The notes beneath the pieces were generated by a model. The model saw nothing but the letters and a program-made list of their open reading frames with translations, was not told the DNA's origin and searched no databases. Below are positions 1-11,197 of a stretch of 64,000 bases of DNA, in pieces (position 1 is the stretch's first letter; every line of letters starts with the position of its first letter). The DNA lies in assembly GCA_963921425.1 (NCBI GenBank), contig OY992835.1, forward strand, positions 23,746,001-23,810,000, in the 5' to 3' direction. Made by a program: the position numbers and the translations under genes. Origin of the DNA: Dryas octopetala (lineage: Eukaryota; Streptophyta; Magnoliopsida; Rosales; Rosaceae).

Positions 1-19
1 CGAGCCACGTCGAAATTAG

Positions 20-1956
20 CTATGGTGGCTCAATGACCAAATGGTCATCGTGTGGGAAGATCAAATCACGTTCCTCTTCCTCAGCAAAGGAAATGGGCGA
101 CCACCCGAGCTTAGGAGTCTTTTTGCCACGATGGAAGTCTACAGCCATAACGCCGGAGCATTGCTGAGCACTTCGGGCGTATTCCTTCCTAGCCCTGTTG
201 GAGTTGCCAGCGAGGGTCGGGCCCCCACAGATGGTATTGACCCGCCCCCGTCGTTGTCCTTGGGTCTTAGCCTTCTCGGTGGCCTCCTTGTCCACAAAAC
301 CATCCAACTTTCCTTCCTGTACCAAAGTTTCTATTGCCTCCTTAAAGGCTCTACATGCCTCGGTGTCATGACCATGGTCGTTATGGTAAAGGCAAAAGAA
401 GTTCTTGTTAGCCCGGTACCGTGTTTGTGGTGGGCGGGGTGGGAGCTTAGGAAGTATGTCCTTGATCTGGGGATACAATTCTGTATAAGTAACAGTGAGA
501 ATTGTATAGACTTTGAACCTGGAGGCATAGGATGTCTGATAAGTTTCCTCCCTTCGTTGTCCTCCACCTCTACCATCACCAAATTGTTTCTTGGTGAACT
601 TATTGAACTTTTTCCCGGACCCCCCATACTGGTTACCCGAGTAGGGTTTGGGCTGGGGTGGCACTATGATGGCCTGGTCGGTACTTGGACGATCTATGGT
701 AGGCGGCTTCTTCCCATATGTTTTGAATTCAGCAGTAGCATAGGCAATGACCTCTTGCATGAGTTCCTTGTAGGTGTGCGGATTGCGGCGGTTGATTTCA
801 AACAAGAAGTCCCCCTATAGGAGACCACCCTTGAAAGCAGCGAAGGCTACCTTTTCATCACAATCGCGACACCGAGATTGCTCTAGCTGAAATCGGGTGA
901 TATATTCTCGAAGGGATTCCCTGCTGCCCTGGCGGACCCGCGTCAGGTCATCCGTGGTGTAAATTCTATCGGTTTGGATGATATACTGGCCCAGGAAGAG
1001 CTCTTGGAGCTCGTTGAAACAATCAATTGAGCCTGGAGGAAGTTGGTAGAACCAGTCCCTTGCACTGCCGGAGAGGGTGGAAGGGAAGATTCGACACTTG
1101 GTAACGTCATCGACACCTTTGGACTCCAGAGCTGACTGGAAACTCATGAGGTAGTCATATGGGTCTTCCTTCCCTGTATACGGAGTTATTTTGGGAGGTC
1201 GGACGTCGCCAACCGAAGGAGTGGACAGAATGCGAGCTGTGACAGGTCCAGGTAGCTCCCTTGTTTCCAAAGATGGGTGCCCACCACGACTTCCCCCCTC
1301 CACTCTCCTCAGGCGCTCGCTGATGTCCATGAGGAGTCGTTGGAGTTGGTCTGGTGGAAGGGATCCACTGTTACCGGAGTCAGCGACTTGCTCACATGTG
1401 GAAGCATCATCTCCTGCACGGCGTCCAGCCGAGAAAACCTGCTCTTCTCCCCGTCGTCGCTTGGAACGAATAGGTTCCTCCTCCTCAAAGTCTTGGGGAC
1501 GTGGGTTGGATTCACCCCGGTTAGTCTACTGCTCCTCTCGTCGAGAACGGTTGTCGTCGAGCAGATGACGGCAGTCCCCATAAACGTGGAATTCTTCAGA
1601 GCGGGTAGGATGCTCGCCAGATCGGGCCCGGCTGACCGGGTGGACAAGTCGTTTTTGGAAGCCTGGGGTAGGCGGCTACCTTGCCATGCGTCCAGTTGAC
1701 GCGGAACATTTCGATCCCTCCAAGGGTTCCCCCCCTCACCACTCCAGAGAGTGGTATGTTCTCCCCTGTCGTGGAGAAGTCGCTCATACAGCTGTGTTGT
1801 GTTCTTTTGGAGGTCAAGCTGTTTCTGGATTCGTTGGAGTTGAGCTTCCAAACGTTGGATGTATGCCTCCTGATCAGATTCGGCAATCTTCTTGCCTCGT
1901 TTGTCACCCAGGGGGCTGTTGTCGACTTGGTCGAGAATAGGGCCTTCGTCAGACAT
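20..1956 (-). pseudogene. Degenerate retrotransposon gag
   Basis: Gag begins MSDEGPILDQ at 1956 with an N-terminal coiled-coil-like stretch (EAQLQRIQKQLDLQKN). The frame then shifts; the central part is readable from about 1528 after an in-frame TAG at 1526-1528, with the capsid-type retrotransposon gag domain at about 1220-820. A second in-frame TAG at 815-817 interrupts GGLL/GDFLFEINRR. The C-terminal part holds the zinc-knuckle-like CxxxHxxxGHxTxxC and stops at 20-22, where a frameshift separates it from the protease start. Several independent lesions make it a pseudogene. Confidence 0.82.
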
Positions 1957-2032
1957 TGTGGGGATCGGAAGGTCGGAAGGTTTTTGCACCTCAACTGAGG
2001 GTAGAGAATCAAATGGGAAAAAATTATAACTT

Positions 2033-2050
2033 TCCCACAGACGGCGCCAA
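2033..2050 (-). other. Primer-binding site of the retrotransposon
   Basis: TTGGCGCCGTCTGTGGGA sits 2 bases inside the LTR end. This string is the usual reverse-transcription priming site of many plant Ty3/gypsy elements. I do not assign the tRNA. Confidence 0.7.
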
Positions 2051-2052
2051 AC

Positions 2053-2670
2053 TGTTGATGCTGAAAAATGGTAAAGCAGTCAACGTCGAGTCGAACCACG
2101 TGGACCCGTTGACCTACCACTGAGTGGATGACACGTCGAAGCGGGGTAGGAACAGGTAGCTGGGTCCGACTGGTGAATAGTAGAGAAATAGTAGTATTCA
2201 AAGCACCCTGCGCAAGTACACAAAAGTGAGCGGGAAGGGCACCGGTGCGGTACCGGCCAAACCTCCTCCGACGCTCAAGTCAGTGTCCAGAGAATCTGAG
2301 AGCAGAGTGATTGAATAGTATAATAATGATTTCAGTTGTCCTTTTGTGAACAGAAAGTATCTCTTTTATAGTACTTTTGGAAGAGTATCAACCAATCCGG
2401 TGATGACACGTGTCCCTTGTAATGACTCGCACTGTAGAAGCGCCACGTGTCACCTGTCTCGAGGATCTGAGTGAGTTGACACGGGTCGGGGCCCAGGAGG
2501 CTCGAGCTTGAGAGGCCGGAACCTAGGGGGCCGGAGCTTAGGAGGCCGGAGCCTAGGGGGCTGGAGCCTAGGGGGTTAGGGGCTAGGAGCCCAGGAAGAG
2601 TTTAGTCTTTGGGTCTAGGAAGTTGATGCCTAGGAGGGGGCTTAGCTTTTGGGCCTAGGCCCAAACAACA
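2053..2670 (-). repeat. 5' LTR of the gypsy element
   Basis: A 618-bp block beginning TGTTGTTTGG and ending CATCAACA on the minus strand, directly followed by the primer-binding-type sequence. It holds a TATA box (ACTATAAAAGA, around 2364-2374), so U3 lies to its right and R/U5 to its left. U3 contains a short degenerate tandem array of GGCC/CCTAGG-rich units at about 2495-2660. The partner LTR is not in the window, so the outer border is judged from the TG...CA ends only. Confidence 0.75.
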
Positions 2671-4057
2671 TGATGTTAAGCCTTGTGTAACTTGTCGTTA
2701 TGCCCAGATGATTAATCATACGAACAATCAAGTAAATTTATCAACTAACTGTTGATTTAATGTCTCTCTTTGTAATGATAAACGAATACATTTTTCCGAA
2801 TTAACCAAATAAAATAAATTTGAATAATTTTGTATAAATGAAGATTTAAATATATATGAATTTACAATATGTCTCATACTCATTTTTTTTATTATTAGAT
2901 TAAAAATTGAAGTTTACCTATGCTCGTAAGGGCATAAACTTTTTGTAATAGTTTTATTATCTTTGCCAAATAAATAGCTCATAGGATGTTATGATATATC
3001 ATTTTTTTTTTAATAAAAAAATGTCATGATAGTTTGCGTTGTCATGACAGTAGCATATTAATATTGGAAGATTTTGACTTAATTGCTTGATGTAATGTAA
3101 TTAATTGGAAATATATATCCATATTCGCAGCTATAGATCACATTGTTAAAATCCTATTGGCTATTCCAAATTGGTTTGGGACCTTTGGGTCGTGGCCTCG
3201 ATCTAAGACAGTCCAACAACCCTACTTATATTTGTTTAAACAAAGACAACTTCACAATATGAACAACAAATGCACATACCTAACCCCTAATTAATACAAC
3301 ACACAGCCTGCTGTTATATTCTGTCAGCACAATTCATGAACCATCCTTTCATCTTTTTGTGTATAGCAACCGCGTAGCCTTTATTTGATTTAAATTTAAT
3401 GCAGCAATTCTGTGATCTTCTAATCCATCTTATTATGGAAAGTGGAAACCGACCCACACACAAAAAAAAAGTGTTATTACGGAAAAAAATCAAACTAACA
3501 TGCCAACAGCTAATTTATCTGATAATTCATCAATCAAATAAGTAATTTACCACTGGCCAAAAAAAAAAAAAGTAATTTACCGCTGTGAAATCTTTGTAGA
3601 TGTGGACGCGTTACTAATTAATGTTATTATCAAATAATGAAGCAATATTATTGGGATTTCCTAAGAAAACCCGTGATTGGAGGCACACATACGTACATAT
3701 GATTTTCTTTACCAACCACATAGACATAATCTATTTTTAAACTCTTTGTGTCTCTCATGAGTCATAACAGAGAGACTGAGGAACAAAATGTGATCCTAGT
3801 AGAGAAGCTTCTGTCAATTATGAATTCCATATGTGATATTGTGATTACATATAGGACATTTTGGCACGTCTTTCTATATTGCCTTTTTGACCTTAGTCAA
3901 TCACCCTAGTGCCCCACAAAAAAAAGCAAGCATTGCTTTTGTCTAGCCAACTCCATATCATATATATAATATATTCTTATGCCATTGAGAGCTTCACTCA
4001 TCATATGCAAAGACTGGTACTGCAAGTTAAGCATTTTGGTTAGGGAGGATTAGGAAG
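2671..4057. other. Intergenic, upstream region of the PHO1-like gene
   Basis: AT-rich sequence with no coding signal. The last several hundred bases should contain the promoter of the PHO1-like gene. Confidence 0.6.
3961..3970 (+). promoter_or_regulatory. TATA box of the PHO1-like gene
   Basis: TATATATAAT lies 88-97 bases before the start codon at 4058, the usual spacing for a plant gene with a short leader. Confidence 0.5.
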
Positions 4058-7000
4058 ATGAAGTTCGGAAAAGAGTTTGTGTCACAGATGGTGCCGGAAT
4101 GGCAAGAAGTATACATGGACTACTGCTCTCTCAAGGCTGTTTTGAAAGACATCTTGCATTCGAAACAGCGAAAATCAACAACAACAATGACATCCTCTTC
4201 AAACCCAGAAGGGCCTTTGAAGAGAAGGGCTTCTCTCTACCGAGCCTTTAGCGGGCTAACAAGCCGGCACAGAGGCTTTGCTTCTTCAAAGAAGAAAGAG
4301 GATGAAGAAATTCTTGTTAGTGAAGAAGGGTCAGATGGGCACTACAACACCACGTTTCTAATGCTCCCGAATGAAGGCGGAGAGAAGGAGATTGTGTTTT
4401 TTAGGAGGCTCGATGAAGAGTTTAATAAAGTCGTTAACTTTTACAAGAAGATAGTTGGAGAAGTGGTGGAGGAGGCAGAGGAGTTGAGTAGACAAATGGA
4501 TGCTTTGATTGCTCTGAGGCTAAAGGTAGAGAATCCAATGGTGGAACTTGGGGGAACTGATGTGGTAGATGAAAGCAATGGGCTTTCCTCAAATTCAGTT
4601 ATTCATCCCATAAATGGTAGAAGATCTGGTAAGAAGCAAAAGTGTGCATTTTTGTTTTGATTTTGTTGCATATATGAAATAGTATGACATGCCCTTTTTT
4701 TTGTTTTTTTTGTTTTTTTTTTTTTTTTTGCATTACTAAAATTGGGGATTTTCCCTTTAGGAAATTTCACATGTTGGTTCTGAATGTGAAGGAGGGCAGC
4801 ATATGGATGTGATTCAAGAAGTTGAGATGAGCAATGAAGGACAAACGGAAGATGAAGAGGGAGGAAAAGAACCAAAAACCAGTAACCCGGAAGCCAATGG
4901 AGGCATGTTGGGTGTTAAGAGATTCAAACCACCCCCACTAGAGATACTGGATCATGTGAAGATCAATGTGCCACCTGAAACTCCAGTAACAACACTCAAA
5001 GGCATCCTCAAGAGTTCAAAACCAGACTTATTATTCAGCAAGAAAGTGCTGAAGAAAGCAGAAGAGAAAATGACACAGGCTTTTAATGAATTCTACCAAA
5101 AGCTGAGGCTTTTAAAAAGTTACTGGTAACATGGCTGACCTGACTACATTGCCAGAACAAAAACTAGTGTTTTCTTTCTTTTTCCTTGTTCAGTTTGACT
5201 GACTACATTGCTAATGGATGTCACAGTTTCCTGAATCTATTAGCTTTTGCAAAGATCATGAAGAAATATGATAAGGTCTAATCACTTTGTTTCCAATTCA
5301 TCAATCTGGGGTTGAAGGTATTTGTGTCAGTCATACTAACTGTGTTAGTGCACTGCAGATCACTTCAAGGAATGCATCAAAGGCTTACTTGAAGATGGTG
5401 GATAATTCTTATCTCGGTAACTGTGATGAAGTATGTTATAGTTCGTGAACTTTTAGCCCACAATGAATAAATACAATGGATTCCCCATCTGAAATTCAGC
5501 CTTATAATCCATCTTTTGCCTTAACAGGTTACTAGGCTTATGGAGAGGGTGGAGGCTACCTTCATAAAGCACTTTGCAAATGGAAATCACAGAAAAGGAA
5601 TGAGGACATTAAGACCAACAGCCAAAAGGGAAAAGCATAGAATCACATTTTTCTTGGGTAAGATTTGTTCTAGTAGAAGCAAATGTTCTTTGTACTATTG
5701 TGATTAGTTAGTTGCAACAATATAATGGAATTAAATCCCTCTTTAACTGTTGTGTACCTGCAGGACTGTCCACTGGCTGCGCAATTGCACTTGTAGTGGC
5801 CATCGTTGTGCTCATACATGCAAGAGATATCCTTATGAGTAAGGGGCGTGGTCAGTACATGGAAAACATATTTCCTCTTTACAGGTGAGTAAGTGTTTGC
5901 ATAATAGTTATCTCATTAAGTTTTTGGATTCAACTCATTCAGATTACTTTTTATCTAATCATTGTGGAAATGTAGTAGCATATTGGAGTTATTTTAATAA
6001 GTAAAATTTTGTTTTGGTGCACCTTTTTGCAGCTTCTTCGGATTCATGGTCCTACATATGGCCATGTTCTCAGCAAATATATACTGCTGGAGGCGCTGCC
6101 GAGTAAACTTACCATTTATCTTCGGCGTCATGCCCGGGACAGAGCTGGGTTACAGACAGTCTTTCCTTCTCAGTTCTGGTCTGGCAATTCTGGCATTAGC
6201 TGGTGTCCTCTCGAATTTGGATATGGAGATGGACCCAAGTACAAAAAGCTTCAGAGCCTTGACTGAATTAATCCCTTTGGGCCTAGTCATAGTAAGAATT
6301 TAGACAAAATCATTAAACATGATGTATGAACTATTGCATTTTTTTAGTGAACTATTTTTCATTGGTGTTACATTTGCAGGTTGTACTTCTTATAATGTTC
6401 TGTCCTTTCAACATAATATATCGATCCAATCGATTTTTCCTCATCCGATGTATATTCTGTTGCCTTTGTGCTCCTCTGTACAAGGTAATTGAACTAAAAT
6501 TTTCTTCACATGGACATACTATTCAAACACTCTGAAGTTCAAAATGTTGAAATATTTGTATGTTTTTATTTTGGTAGGTTACCCTTCCAGACTTTTTCTT
6601 GGCAGATCAGCTTACTAGCCAGGTACTGACACTACTAAGATTAAGTTAACACATTGATACTTGTCTTGCTTTATGAACAAGTAATGTTGTACAGTTTCAT
6701 ATAGTCTGCTTACAACAATCAACTCAATGCCACCTACTCTTCCAGGTTCAGGCCTTCAGGAGTTTGGAATTCTATGTTTGCTATTATGGTTGGGGGGACT
6801 TCAAGAGAAGATCACACAACTGCCTTGATAGCCATGTATATAAATCTTTCTACTTCGTTGTAGCAATTATTCCATATTGGATCCGTACCCTTCAGGTATT
6901 CAACGATTGAAAATCAATTTTATGCAGGAATAACACTTTCACAATCCATTTTGGTTTATTTGTCTTGTGGCATAGCCTCATAGACATGCCTCAGGCACAT

Positions 7001-7756
7001 GCAAGTATGGTTTTAATTAACTGCAGTCTATTGTTGCAGTGCCTCAGGCGGTTGGTAGAGGAGAAAGATAAGATGCAAGGGTTAAATGCACTGAAATACT
7101 TCTCAACAATCATTGCAGTTGCTATGAGAACAAGTTTTGATCTGAAAAAGGGGATGACATGGCAGATCCTTGCTATGACTAGTTCAGCTGTGGCAACAAT
7201 TTTTAGTACATATTGGGATATTGTGATAGATTGGGGTCTTTTGCGACGGCATTCTAGAAACCCTTGGCTAAGAGATAAACTCCTCCTATCAAACAAAAGT
7301 GTTTATTTTGTGGCCATGGTAGGCTCATAAGCTGACTTCTTTAGTTGTGCTAGCATCATTGCCTTTCACCTTCTCATTTGATGGTTATGATTTTGAACAA
7401 TGTGAATTGCAGGTGTTGAATGTTTTGCTGAGACTTGCTTGGATGCAGTCAGTATTAGGATTTCGAGAAGCGCCATTCATCCATAGAACAGTCTTGGTTG
7501 CAATAGTTGCCTGTTTAGAAATTATTCGTCGCGGCATCTGGAATTTCTTCCGGTATGTTTTACATTTCCCAGTATTCACTTCAATTTCTTCCGGGAGCAT
7601 AACTGTCCTATGCAATCGTGGTTTCAAAGTGTTGGTATCAACTTATAAGCATTTGATGTTTTACTGAGCAGGTTGGAGAATGAGCACTTGAACAATGTGG
7701 GGAAGTTTCGGGCATTCAAGTCTGTACCTCTACCTTTCAACTATCACCATGGTTAA
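4058..7756 (+). CDS. PHO1 family phosphate exporter (SPX-EXS)
   Basis: Members of this family move inorganic phosphate out of cells (xylem loading in the case of PHO1) and bind inositol pyrophosphates through the SPX domain. Exons: 4058-4628, 4792-5125, 5227-5275, 5359-5430, 5528-5657, 5764-5884, 6033-6291, 6380-6484, 6578-6622, 6746-6895, 7040-7318, 7413-7552, 7672-7756. They sum to 2340 bases, 779 residues, a normal length. The split SPX domain runs from MKFGKEF with [14 protein letters not shown] to [16 protein letters not shown]. Hydrophobic helices follow, then the EXS domain with [36 protein letters not shown] and the C-terminal [15 protein letters not shown]. The MKFGKEF start resembles the PHO1;H9/H10 subgroup more than PHO1 itself. 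The exon 2 acceptor is uncertain: the stronger site at 4759-4760 is out of phase, so I used the AG at 4790-4791. It is convergent with the SPX4-like gene. Confidence 0.93.
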
Positions 7757-9078
7757 CGCTAGAGCACATAAACATGTAATGAGCAGGGTAACAAGTACCG
7801 TCCTGGGAGCTGGATCAAAATTGTTGCTATTCATGACATATTAGTTTTAGAGAAAATTATAGCAATGGTCGAATTTTATCTCGAGTATCACTTTGATCCA
7901 CTAACTTATTTTTTGATTTTTATAGTCCACGAACATTAATATGTGTATTACTTTAGTCTATTTCAACAATTCTATCTATATTTTTTTGTCAATTTTAATC
8001 ACAAAAAAAAAAAAGAGTTGGATTACCATTTTTACCTTTCAAAAGGGGCCAACAAGCTTCACACATGACTAAAATTGACCAAAAAAATGAATGAAATTGA
8101 CGGAATGAACTTAAGTGATATACGGGTGAACATTGTTGTAATTTGCTCTTAGTTTTATTGTGGTAATGGTTCTCTTGATTTTTGTTTGAAAGAGATAAAA
8201 CGAAAGAATCTATATATACACAGGAATCTCGATGGCAAGTGGTGAATATGACTAGAACTAGAATCTGCAATGTGCACCACCTGCAAGGTTGGAAGTTATG
8301 GAACTGAAAGTGAAAAGATACCCTACATTGTTAGGTTTTTGTTTTTTTGTGAAGGCGAAATTCCAAACTGAGTACTAATATAGTATATAGATAAGTCAAT
8401 TTGGGCCATTAATCTGTGGAAACGTTTAACATCATGTGCCAAGCCTTTGCTATCGATTTTGATGACCATCTAGCAATGCTAGCCTACTTAAATAGTGCAG
8501 TAGTAGAGGTTGCAGTCCTTGGATCCATGTGAATGGAGTGAGCTCTTCAATGAAAGAATAATGGAGACCAACAAGTGGTCCAAGCATTAAAAGTTTTGAA
8601 ATGAATTGAAAGGGACCCAAGGAGTAAGGGAAATTTTGAATGGCTAGGGACTCGAGTGATCTTGTGGCGTCCTCCCCCTGCTCCAACCAAGGCTTCATTA
8701 CTTTTGAGATTTGTCTCATTAAAGATTTCAATATCTTCAAAATCTCGCTCATCTTAATTAAGACAGGCAATTATAAAGTCAGTGGTAGCCGTTGATCATT
8801 CTTGCAGACTGGGGTATAACATAACAAATGGTCCATGGCAAAGTCATTTAAGGACTAAGATTGTTATTATTGAGATTTTGCAAGATCTGTCACATACAAT
8901 AATGAAATCTTGTAATAATAAACTTTCAAGTTAATGCTAAGATAAGTTTAACTTCTATGGCTCCTAGCTTATTAGATGTACAAAGGCACTCAGTGTCTAT
9001 TAACAATTCAAATTTGTTACAAGAAGTAAAAAGAAGAATGTACGACAGCAACCAATATGATGAACACTATGACACAGA
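7757..9078. other. Intergenic between convergent PHO1-like and SPX4-like genes
   Basis: Holds the two 3' flanks. At about 7850-8150 is a region with loosely inverted ends resembling a decayed MITE. One open frame is listed separately. Confidence 0.5.
8450..8770 (-). CDS. Unrecognised small ORF
   Basis: A 106-codon open frame with mixed composition, including KPWLEQGEDATRSLE and leucine-rich stretches near the C-terminus. I recognise no family. It sits alone in the convergent intergenic space with no clear promoter or splice partner. It may be chance, a short gene, or a leftover exon. Confidence 0.2.
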   Translation of the reverse strand: MPVLIKMSEILKILKSLMRQISKVMKPWLEQGEDATRSLESLAIQNFPYSLGPFQFISKLLMLGPLVGLHYSFIEELTPFTWIQGLQPLLLHYLSRLALLDGHQNR

Positions 9079-11197
9079 CTAGTCATCCTCTTGATCAGCC
9101 TCTTCTTCGCTGTGCAAGGTTGCTGTAGAGTTTGAAGTAGAGTTCTCAGCTGTGACAGCACCAGTACTCTCATCATCCTGGCTTCTGAAGTGATTTGAGA
9201 ACGACCAAGGATTGCAAGTGGAGCTTGCTTTTTGAAGGCCTTGAATGGCCCTGATTGCAGCAAGGGTTCCACGGTATATGTCCGTGTTTCCCTCCAGGTT
9301 TGAAGGTGTCTCAGATGCAATATTTTCCGAATTATTCAATTGTGGATTTGAATTGTCTTGTGTGGTTGGGGTAGTTTCAATGACTTCTGCTTCCAATGGG
9401 AAGAGAAGCTCAAGATTTGCCTCGCACTCATGGACTAGCATCGTGAGTTGTTGTGTTGTAAAGAAGGGCATGCGAAGGGCAAGTTGTGTGAAAGGTAGAC
9501 GTAACAATCCTCCAGTTCGTTTATCATATTTCTTTAGAATTTTAACTAGCCCTATTGAAACCAGAAGAAAAATGGTTTTAGAAACAGATAATGACTTAAC
9601 GCTTCATCCAATCTAGAAATAGAATAAAGAACCAACACACGTTAAATATGGGAGGAGGGTTAAAAAAGAGTAGCTGCTTTACCTGCAAAATTTAAAGAGC
9701 TATAATTTTTGAGAAGCACCATCTCCCCATGAATGGTGACAAAGTCCTTACGAATATCCATCACTTCTTCACTGAACTCCCCCTCAGATGTAAAAACTCC
9801 AGCCTTGCTGCTCTTTGCCTTAACTCGCTCAATTCTTTCTTTCAGCTCCTGTCATTATTGCAGTTTGCAGATGAAAAAAGCCAAAACATCAATGCCATGC
9901 AGATGACATTGCAACATAAATGCCATGCAAATGACTCTGCATTGACCAGTAAATGACTCCCATCATGGAGATTTTCCTACCAGACACTTCCTAAGAGATA
10001 AGAATGCACCAATGAAGTTAACACTTTTTAAGGATTCAATATAAGCAGATAACCAGGAAAAAGAAAGAAAACGAAATAGGCGTAGTTTAAGCAAAACAAG
10101 AATCACTTGTGAATTGTGACTTGACCACACAAATATAAACTTTTAAGACTTGGATTTACAATCTGCCTATCGATTCACAAGAGATATTATTGGAACGAGA
10201 AAAAGTACTCAACTTTAATGATTAGGTGAGAAATTCAACTAGTCAGGACTCAAAACTTGGCCTGTCCAGGATGAAATAGTTACAACTTCCCAGGTTTCCT
10301 CCATTAATATTTTTTCACAAAATATTGATTCATTCCTCTAACTCTTTTCTGTTCTGTTGCCATGAATCTATATGACTGTATCAAACAATTCGTTTTCCAG
10401 CCACAAATATTGTTTCTTTTTCTCTTTGGTCATGAGGCATAGTGTTTCTTAATTACCCAAAACTTGATACAGATAAGGATGGCCTGCCTGATAGCCATCT
10501 TAGGGACTTGAGTCTATTGGCAATAACACGACAGCCCAAAATCAACAGTTTACATGGTATCCGCTATAGTTCTTCAGGCACCATTTTCAATTCAATAAAT
10601 TAAAGACTCTCACTTTCAGCCATATTCTCATTTCTCCAATCCATCTCCCCGTTCCAACTAAATTGCATTTTTACAGATATGCCATCCTAGTCCTACACAT
10701 CCTTCAGACCTAAAATTTCCATTTCTAGCAAAAAGAGAGAATTGAAATTACGCAATATCCACGACATGCAAGCCAAATCTGTCACATACCCATTTAAATT
10801 AAAGCCCGTGTACATGTTTAGAAGCATGCAAATTTAAGAAAAGAAGACAAGAAAAGTCAACTCCAAGAACCTGGAAACGAATAATGAACTCCTCCTCTTT
10901 ATCAACGAAGAAATCGTTGAGCTTATCGAGCTCTTCATTGAGAATCCTAACGAACCAATCCTGGAGGTCCACCAAGGGCCGGCTGCAGCCACTACCATCT
11001 GCAGCACCGGCATCCGACGGCCGTGGCTGAAAATTGAGGCGGCGAGGGAGAGAATCAACGGTGGCGACGGGGGTGGGGGTGGTGGTGGTGGGTAAGCGCT
11101 TGAGGAGCTTCTTCAAGACCTTGTAGCAGAGGAACTTGTCCCTCCACTCCGGGAGGGTATCCTCCAGGTGGGTCCTGAAATCCTTCCCAAATTTCAT
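9079..11197 (-). CDS. SPX4: SPX domain protein, SPX4-like phosphate sensor
   Basis: Stand-alone SPX proteins bind inositol pyrophosphates when phosphate is ample and then hold PHR-type MYB regulators inactive; SPX4 acts largely in the cytosol. Exons in transcription order: 11197-10871, 9848-9683, 9551-9079, giving 321 residues, normal for SPX4. Exon 1 starts [20 protein letters not shown] and has [18 protein letters not shown]. Exon 2 reads [10 protein letters not shown] then [18 protein letters not shown]. Exon 3 begins [20 protein letters not shown], carrying the lysine-rich helix that contacts the ligand in SPX domains. The C-terminal extension has [31 protein letters not shown] and a final acidic stretch, all SPX4-type. 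It neighbours a PHO1-family gene, tail to tail. Confidence 0.95.

Larger units (their letters stand above)
1..2670 (-). mobile_element. Partial Ty3/gypsy LTR retrotransposon, 5' end
   Basis: Read on the minus strand, this holds an LTR (2670 to 2053), a primer-binding-type sequence (2050 to 2033), then a gag region that leaves the window at the left edge. Gag shows the capsid-type block with SARDWFYQLPPGSI and a zinc-knuckle-like CLYHNDHGHDTEAC. The reading frame is broken by at least one frameshift (about 1600-1740), in-frame TAG codons at 1526-1528 and 815-817, and another frameshift near 22-26, after which a protease-like start (IANFDVAR) can be read. Reverse transcriptase, integrase and the other LTR lie outside. 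The copy is dead as read. Superfamily is confident; lineage (Tat-like by the primer site and gag style) is inference. Confidence 0.88.

Noticed and set aside
331-820. Plus-strand frame opposite the retrotransposon gag
   Set aside because: Shadow of the gag reading frame.
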